Below, one piece after another: positions 59,056-64,000 of a stretch of DNA of 64,000 bases. The notes beneath the pieces were generated by a model. It was given only the letters and a program-made list of their open reading frames with translations, was not told where the DNA came from and did not search any database. Position 1 is the stretch's first letter. Every line of letters begins with the position of its first letter. Where the stretch lies: contig NZ_CP150170.1 in the NCBI RefSeq assembly GCF_037963865.1, positions 3,100,001 to 3,164,000 of the forward strand, read 5' to 3'. The stretch comes from Paenibacillus sp. FSL R10-2734. Lineage in GTDB: Bacteria; Bacillota; Bacilli; Paenibacillales; Paenibacillaceae. Position numbers and translations under genes: made by a program.

Positions 59056-59485
59056 ATTTGAAATTCTTTGAGAATTCTCTTATTTTATCAACAAAAATCC
59101 CTTTGAGCTGATCCGTTCCTTCCTTGGGTGCCTTATAGGCCTTATAACCGCCAAAGGATTCGATGCAAATCGCAGCTTTTTTTAGCTCATCCGGAAAATT
59201 CTTCTCTATTAATTCCTCAGTTGTCTTTGGTTTCTCGTTGCAAATATAGTAGCCCATCTTCTTATTTAGTAACTCATCTTTATTCTTTTTGATGAAATCA
59301 CGAATCGCTTTATATATTTTCTCATCTCTTACTCCAGCACCTAAAATAATGCTATCAAATGCCTCGAGATTTGGCTTCTCTGTTTCAATATTACAGACCT
59401 TACTATGAGGAAGCTCTTCTGATAATACCTTTGCGCATTGCTCAGTTGCCCCTGATTTTGTAGCGTATAGAATAAGTACTGTCAT
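59054..59485 (-). CDS. Flavodoxin-domain protein (HemG-like)
   Basis: A 143-residue flavodoxin-like protein. The FMN-binding loop is LILYATKSGATEQCAKVL (residues 4-21), and IILGAGVRDEKIYKAIRDFI matches the second FMN loop of menaquinone-dependent protoporphyrinogen oxidase (HemG) and related Flavodoxin_5 proteins. No haem genes are adjacent, so the role is open. The ribosome binding site AAAAGAGG is on the minus strand. It lies convergent to the serine hydrolase gene. Confidence 0.82.
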   Translation of the reverse strand: MTVLILYATKSGATEQCAKVLSEELPHSKVCNIETEKPNLEAFDSIILGAGVRDEKIYKAIRDFIKKNKDELLNKKMGYYICNEKPKTTEELIEKNFPDELKKAAICIESFGGYKAYKAPKEGTDQLKGIFVDKIREFSKNFK

Positions 59486-59717
59486 TGTGGTTCCTCTTTT
59501 CAGCTTAGATTATTCAGGTTCCAAAAACTCTCGTAATTCATATATCTTGATTATCGAGATATTATATATATTATCGAAAACGCAGATCTTTTGTCAAGTT
59601 ATTAGCAAGATCTCATACATTAATCCAACATCCTTATTATGGTATCATAGGGATAATTGCTCTATCACTAACTACATCTTTAAAGAATCAAACGATAAAG
59701 AGGGGAGTGGAGATAAG

Positions 59718-59873
59718 TTGAGTATCATCGTTATGCTAATCATCTATTTTTTGCTTGGAGTATTTGTGATTAAATTAGGTATCGATAACTCTAGAAGTAC
59801 GCAATTATCAAAAGAAATATTAAATGAGTTAAGAGAAATCAAAGAACTAATGATAAGAAATAAATACGAATAA
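59718..59873 (+). CDS. Small single-pass membrane protein (51 residues)
   Basis: The start is TTG 59718 behind GGGGAGTGGAG; the frame is open further upstream but without start signals. One N-terminal membrane helix (about residues 3-22) is followed by an amphipathic helix with KEILNELREIKELMIRNKYE. The form fits small Bacillales membrane proteins of the YtzI/YrzR type. It lies 24 bp ahead of a DUF4181 gene and the two are probably one unit. No function is known. Confidence 0.6.
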   Translation: MSIIVMLIIYFLLGVFVIKLGIDNSRSTQLSKEILNELREIKELMIRNKYE

Positions 59874-59897
59874 CTTCTTAGAAGGAGGTCAACAAGC

Positions 59898-60239
59898 ATG
59901 ATCATTCCATTTTTATTATTAATTCTTGCTTTTTCTGGTTTTTTTCTAAGGATATGGATTGTTGGCCCGGATAAAGAAAAACTTTCTGACGACGGTAATG
60001 AGCTAAATATAAAAGGTAAATTAATACTCGGACTTATTGGATTAATTTCGGCAATTGTCATAATGATAGCTGATGGCGTACAGGGGATGGGAATGAAGTG
60101 GTTTTGGATTGTATTCATAATTATTACCCTAGGATTTCATTCATTTATTGATTGGAAATTTTTAAAGCATACGAAACAACATATCGTTTCACTGATTTTG
60201 TTAGTCGAAGGTGTGGTGTTAGTTTATTTTCTTTTCTAA
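59898..60239 (+). CDS. DUF4181-like integral membrane protein
   Basis: A 113-residue protein with about four hydrophobic helices. The pattern, with RIWIVGPDKEKLSDDGNELN after the first helix and a short loop before IMIADGVQGMGMKWFWIVFIIITLGFHSFIDWKFLK, resembles DUF4181. The ribosome binding site is AGAAGGAGG. A terminator follows the stop. Function unknown. Confidence 0.7.
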   Translation: MIIPFLLLILAFSGFFLRIWIVGPDKEKLSDDGNELNIKGKLILGLIGLISAIVIMIADGVQGMGMKWFWIVFIIITLGFHSFIDWKFLKHTKQHIVSLILLVEGVVLVYFLF

Positions 60240-60253
60240 TCGATTGAACCATA

Positions 60254-60297
60254 AAGCCTAATCTCCTGTCAGCGTGCACAAGGGATTAGGCTTTTTT
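60254..60297 (+). terminator. Intrinsic terminator after DUF4181-like gene
   Basis: AAGCCTAATC pairs with GATTAGGCTT over a long loop with further weak pairing, then six T. Confidence 0.85.
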
Positions 60298-60442
60298 GCT
60301 TATTGTAGATAACCGAACTGACGAGATATTTTTTTGCTGATTTATTGATTACTTTTTCACATGCGAGGAGGGTTAAAATCCACCCTAGTTTTAGTTATTA
60401 TTCGCCTATCCGAATCCATTAAGGGAGCTTTATAATCTTCAA

Positions 60443-60456
60443 TGAAAGCGTTTTCT
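60443..60456 (+). promoter_or_regulatory. cre-like site upstream of the PAP2 gene
   Basis: TGAAAGCGTTTTCT matches the CcpA operator consensus except at the last position. TATAAT at 60431 lies just upstream, so CcpA binding here would act as a roadblock. The -35 is weak. Confidence 0.5.
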
Positions 60457-60481
60457 AAATGATTAAAAAGGGGATAAGGAG

Positions 60482-61387
60482 ATGACGACGAAGGGGACAA
60501 AACGTTTTATCTGGGGATTTCTTATATTATGGGTGATGTTAATGACGATCTTTACGTTTAATGATCTGAATCTATCCAAAGCGTTGTACAACGAACATGA
60601 ATCTAGGTTTGGTTGGTTTTTTGAGGTGTATGGAGAACATCCAGCTTTCCTAGTGTTATTGGCAGCTAGCAGCATACTCTTCAGTAAGGTTAGAAATGAA
60701 CGGATAGTGAAGAAGGTTGTGGTCCGGTTGGTATCTGGATTATTCATCCTTCTTAGTGGATTTAGTATTATATCCCTCGCTCTCATGCGTGGGTATGGGC
60801 TGGCTGGGAACAATGTGATGCTCATCAGCTTAGCTATAGCAGTACTGATCGCAATTTTGTCGCAATGGCTATTAAATCGTATATCTGTTCAAACGCTAAG
60901 CCAGTATAACCGTGCTGCTTGGGCAGCCTTTGTGATCGTATTTGCGGAGATCCTCCTTGTAAATGTCCTCAAAATCTTTTGGGGTAGGATGCGTTTTCGT
61001 AATATGGAAGGTGATTATTCAATGTTTACGAGCTGGTTTCTCCCCCAAGGCATTCAAGAGAACGGCGTCACAACGGAAGCTTATAAGTCTTTTCCTTCGG
61101 GTCACTCTGCCAATGGCTGGACCATGATGCTGTGGATGCTGTTTATGCCTTTCGCAAGCAAATGGCGCAACTTCATGCTGGTCTGTGCAGTGGCGTGGGG
61201 GATTTGCACATCGACTAGCCGCGTGATCATGGGAGCTCATTTTGCGACGGATGTACTCTTTGGAGCCTTTATCACGATCACATGTATGCTACTTGTCTGT
61301 AAGCTCTTTAAGGTTGATCTGTACCCTAACAGTCAGCATAACGTATCCGTTTTGCTAAAAGATAAAAATACCCCCTATTTCCGATAA
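60482..61387 (+). CDS. PAP2-family membrane phosphatase
   Basis: A 301-residue protein with six membrane helices. The three PAP2 phosphatase motifs are present: KIFWGRMRFR (about 162-171), SFPSGHSANG (about 203-212) and SRVIMGAHFATDVLFGA (about 243-259), supplying the two catalytic His residues and Arg/Lys. Likely substrates are undecaprenyl pyrophosphate or phosphatidate on the outer leaflet. The ribosome binding site is ATAAGGAG. A cre-like site lies upstream, unusual for this family. Confidence 0.9.
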   Translation: MTTKGTKRFIWGFLILWVMLMTIFTFNDLNLSKALYNEHESRFGWFFEVYGEHPAFLVLLAASSILFSKVRNERIVKKVVVRLVSGLFILLSGFSIISLALMRGYGLAGNNVMLISLAIAVLIAILSQWLLNRISVQTLSQYNRAAWAAFVIVFAEILLVNVLKIFWGRMRFRNMEGDYSMFTSWFLPQGIQENGVTTEAYKSFPSGHSANGWTMMLWMLFMPFASKWRNFMLVCAVAWGICTSTSRVIMGAHFATDVLFGAFITITCMLLVCKLFKVDLYPNSQHNVSVLLKDKNTPYFR

Positions 61388-61431
61388 AATACGGACAGTT
61401 TAGAAGATGAGGTAAAGGTACAATGCAATTA

Positions 61432-61445
61432 AGAAAGCGCTAACA
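61432..61445 (+). promoter_or_regulatory. cre-like site ahead of the sugar transporter gene
   Basis: AGAAAGCGCTAACA fits the CcpA operator pattern (A-A-A-G-C-G-C-T core) and lies 24 bp ahead of the GPH symporter ATG. Catabolite repression of the transporter/glycosidase pair is the natural reading. Confidence 0.65.
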
Positions 61446-61469
61446 ATAAGTTGTGAGGGAGATGCTAGT

Positions 61470-62825
61470 ATGAATGAGAATCAAATGCCATGGAGAGAGC
61501 GCATCAGTTACGGACTTGGCGATACTGCATCAAATCTGATTTTCCAGATGACCACACTTTACCTCATGTACTTCTATACGGATGTGTTTGGTCTAAACCC
61601 TGGTGCAGTAGCTGTAGTATTTCTTGTTGCACGTGTTATAGATGCAATCGCGGAGCCTTTTATTGGTGTGATGATTGACCGCACTCAAACGAAATGGGGG
61701 AAATGCCGACCCTATTTCCTTTGGCTTGCTGTTCCTTTCAGCTTGACTGCAGTACTTATGTTTTTAACTCCGGATTTTGGTGATACGGGTAAACTTGTAT
61801 ACGCATACATTTCGTACACCGTGCTCGGTATTATGTATTCCGGTATTAATCTACCACTATCAGCGATCCTGCCAAGTCTGACTAGCAATTCTAATGAACG
61901 TACAGTGATCAATACGGTTCGCATGATTTTCGCCGTGATTGGGGTTGTTACAGTTAGTGCCGGAACGATGCCGCTTGTGAAAGCTTTTGGTGGTGGGGAT
62001 CAAGCAAAGGGTTTTCTGGTCACCATGATCTTATTCTCAAGCATTGCACTGCTGCTCTTTCTAAACATGTTTGCCAACACTAAAGAACGTGTAAAAGCCA
62101 TTGATGAGAAGCCGCTTCCGATGCGAGAAGGTGTAAAGGCCCTCAAAGGGAATGTTCCTTGGTTGATCATGCTTCTGATGAGCTTGTTCCTGTGGATCAC
62201 TACTTCGATCCAAGGACAGACCAGCATTTATTACATGACCTATTATATGAAAAAGCCAGAACTTATTCCTATCGTAAACTCAATGCAATTATTGATGATA
62301 TTTTCGATGGTAATTGCTCCTTTTATAGTTAAAAAAATCGGGAAAAGAAACACAATTATTATAGGATCAGTGGTCTCTATCATTGGCTACCTTATCGCCA
62401 TTACTGGGGGAAATGCACTTTCTGTTCCGGTGCTGTTGGCAGGGCTACTTATAAGCGGGCTTGGCATGGGAGTAGGGGCGGGGCTGATTTTTGCAATGAT
62501 GGCCGACACGGTTGATTATGGGGAGTGGAAATCAGGCGTTCGGGCACAAGGCCTACTTTATTCAGCTGCTAGCTTTGGGGTTAAGGTGGGAATGGGACTC
62601 GGGGGAGCACTTGGTGGCTTGATATTGTCGATGGGTGGTTATGTAGCTAATTCCACGGCGCAGTCAGAATCCGCATTAGCCGCGATTTCATTTAACTATT
62701 TATGGGCACCGATTATTGGCCAAATCATTATGATTACTCTGCTGTTGTTCTATCGTCTAGATAAGGATCAACCCGTTATGATACGTGAGCTCGAGGAACG
62801 TCGCAATGCTTCTATTGCAATGTAG
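61470..62825 (+). CDS. GPH-family glycoside:cation symporter
   Basis: A 451-residue transporter with 12 helices of the glycoside-pentoside-hexuronide family. The N-terminus (RISYGLGDTASNLIFQMTTLYLMYFYTDVFGLNPGAVAVVFLVARVIDAIAEPFIGVMIDRTQTKWGKCRPYFLW) is diagnostic, as is the MADTVDYGEWKSGVRAQG segment late in the protein. It imports a glycoside with Na+ or H+. A GH3 glycosidase gene follows 33 bp downstream, so imported beta-glycosides or xylosides are probably cut in the cytosol. Confidence 0.92.
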   Translation: MNENQMPWRERISYGLGDTASNLIFQMTTLYLMYFYTDVFGLNPGAVAVVFLVARVIDAIAEPFIGVMIDRTQTKWGKCRPYFLWLAVPFSLTAVLMFLTPDFGDTGKLVYAYISYTVLGIMYSGINLPLSAILPSLTSNSNERTVINTVRMIFAVIGVVTVSAGTMPLVKAFGGGDQAKGFLVTMILFSSIALLLFLNMFANTKERVKAIDEKPLPMREGVKALKGNVPWLIMLLMSLFLWITTSIQGQTSIYYMTYYMKKPELIPIVNSMQLLMIFSMVIAPFIVKKIGKRNTIIIGSVVSIIGYLIAITGGNALSVPVLLAGLLISGLGMGVGAGLIFAMMADTVDYGEWKSGVRAQGLLYSAASFGVKVGMGLGGALGGLILSMGGYVANSTAQSESALAAISFNYLWAPIIGQIIMITLLLFYRLDKDQPVMIRELEERRNASIAM

Positions 62826-62858
62826 ATAAACTAATCAATCATTAGGAGTGAAATAAAT

Positions 62859-64000
62859 ATGGTACCTAACATTCAAGAGCTTATTGCACAAATGACTATA
62901 GAGGAAAAAGCAGGTATGTGCTCAGGATTAGATTTCTGGCAGACCAAAGCCGTCGAACGACTAGGTATTCCATCCATCATGATGACAGATGGTCCGCATG
63001 GTCTGCGTAAGCAAAAAGACGGGAATGACCATTTGGGTATCTTTGATAGTGTACCTGCTACTTGTTTCCCAGCGGGAGCTGGAATGGCTTGTTCGTGGGA
63101 TCGAGAGCTAATTAAGCAGGTAGGGGCAGCCATTGGGGAAGAGTGTCAAGCAGAAAATGTCTCTATTTTGCTAGGCCCTGGAGCTAATATTAAACGTTCA
63201 CCTTTATGCGGCCGTAATTTTGAATATTTCTCTGAAGATCCGTATTTATCCTCCGAGATGGCAATAGGCCATATTGAAGGTGTTCAAAGTCAAGGTGTAG
63301 GGACTTCTTTAAAACACTTTGCTGCAAACAATCAAGAGCATCGGCGAATGTCCGTAGATGCGATTGTGGATGAGCGTACACTAAGAGAAATTTACTTGGC
63401 GAGCTTCGAGAGTGTGGTGAAAAAAGCGCAGCCCTGGACCGTTATGTGCTCTTACAATCAGGTGAACGGAGAATATGCTTCAGAGAATCCGTATTTACTC
63501 AATGATATTTTAAAAGAAGAATGGGGACATGAAGGATTCGTTGTTTCTGACTGGGGTGCGGTTAATGAGCGAGCTAAAGGCTTAGCGGCAGGCTTGGAGC
63601 TAGAAATGCCGTCAAGTAATGGCGATGGTGATCAGAAGATTATCGATGCTATACACAGCGGGACATTATCTGAAGAAGCACTGGATCGTGCGGTTGGTCG
63701 TTTGCTTTCTATTATTTTCAAAGCTGTAGAGAATGACAAAGAAAATACTTCCTATGATCCTGAGGCACATCATCAATTAGCTAGAGTTGCTGCCAGAGAG
63801 AGTATGGTACTGCTCAAAAATGAGGGCGGGTTGCTTCCTCTGAAACGTGAAGGCTCATATGCGGTGATTGGTGATTTTGCCCGTAATCCACGGTATCAAG
63901 GTGGTGGAAGCTCACATATCAAGCCAACGAGGCTGGATGATATATATAACAGTCTCCAAGCAGAAGCGGGTTCATCTGCGAACTTGACCTATTCTCAAGG
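62859..64000 (+). CDS. Glycoside hydrolase family 3 (beta-glucosidase/xylosidase), 5' part
   Basis: Open frame from ATG 62859 (ribosome binding site TAGGAGTG) to the window edge, 380 codons visible. The barrel domain shows MTDGPHGLR, LGPGANIKRSPLCGRNFEYFSEDP, LKHFAANNQEHRR (K152-H153) and the nucleophile Asp231 in VVSDWGAV. The second domain begins ARVAARESMVLLKNEGGLLPL. No signal peptide is present, so it acts in the cytosol on what the GPH symporter brings in. The 3' end lies outside the window. Confidence 0.92.
   Translation, partial: MVPNIQELIAQMTIEEKAGMCSGLDFWQTKAVERLGIPSIMMTDGPHGLRKQKDGNDHLGIFDSVPATCFPAGAGMACSWDRELIKQVGAAIGEECQAENVSILLGPGANIKRSPLCGRNFEYFSEDPYLSSEMAIGHIEGVQSQGVGTSLKHFAANNQEHRRMSVDAIVDERTLREIYLASFESVVKKAQPWTVMCSYNQVNGEYASENPYLLNDILKEEWGHEGFVVSDWGAVNERAKGLAAGLELEMPSSNGDGDQKIIDAIHSGTLSEEALDRAVGRLLSIIFKAVENDKENTSYDPEAHHQLARVAARESMVLLKNEGGLLPLKREGSYAVIGDFARNPRYQGGGSSHIKPTRLDDIYNSLQAEAGSSANLTYSQ

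Overview
The window looks like the chromosome of a Paenibacillus-type member of the Bacillales. The evidence is a moderate-to-low GC content, strong AGGAGG-type ribosome binding sites, U-tracted intrinsic terminators, GTG and TTG starts, a lipoteichoic-acid-synthase family protein, two soluble-core sensor kinases without partner regulators, PadR/HAAS and ECF sigma/DUF4179 pairs, many AraC-type regulators, cre-like and Fur-like sites, and clusters of short intergenic palindromes. I saw no rRNA, tRNA, transposase, prophage or CRISPR array. The left edge cuts a luciferase-like monooxygenase gene and the right edge cuts a GH3 glycosidase gene.

Layout. 0-7.5 kb: a flavin monooxygenase/FMN reductase pair, a repeat-rich gap of about 1 kb, an AlkZ-like winged-helix protein, PH-domain, methyltransferase and MepB-like genes, a deoxyribonucleotidase-like HAD protein, and an autoregulated PadR/HAAS pair with two inverted operator arms. 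7.5-15.6 kb: a frameshifted DUF305 gene, APH-like kinase, GNAT, an MFS pump with a LacI-type regulator, a lipoprotein, a histidine phosphatase and a LysR regulator. 15.6-24.7 kb: a heterodimeric ABC exporter with its ArsR-like regulator, an LTA-synthase-like protein, and an ECF sigma/anti-sigma operon. 24.7-26.9 kb: two paralogous membrane proteins (the second without a normal start codon), an unknown protein and an APS kinase.

27-32.2 kb is a Fur-boxed siderophore uptake operon: an AraC regulator fused in frame to a lipoprotein receptor, two FecCD permeases and an FNR-type reductase, with no ATPase gene. 32.3-45.3 kb is a mosaic of small accessory enzymes and regulators (SDR, GNAT, VOC, SRPBCC, AraC, methyltransferase, DUF4184), a 52-bp tandem array, an orphan kinase, a MarR-controlled DHA2 pump with duplicated operator, a CAP-domain protein, and an AraC/MFS/isochorismatase-like unit. 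45.5-52.3 kb is a three-gene SMC (MukBEF/MksBEF/Wadjet-like) operon with no JetD-type nuclease gene beside it. 52.4-64 kb holds a palindrome quartet, a DMT permease with AraC regulator, a PAS sensor kinase, MOSC protein, secreted serine hydrolase, flavodoxin-like protein, small membrane proteins, PAP2 phosphatase, and a GPH sugar symporter with GH3 glycosidase.

Three observations stand out. First, two sequence-unrelated palindrome families, about 50 kb apart, share exactly the same geometry: four cores spaced 51, 62 and 51 bp, oriented forward-forward-reverse-reverse. Second, the AraC/siderophore-receptor ORF reads straight through what looks like an intergenic region, with a Fur box and a Shine-Dalgarno sequence translated as a linker. 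Third, the SMC operon lacks a nuclease gene, and its Walker B aspartate is followed by Asn instead of Glu.
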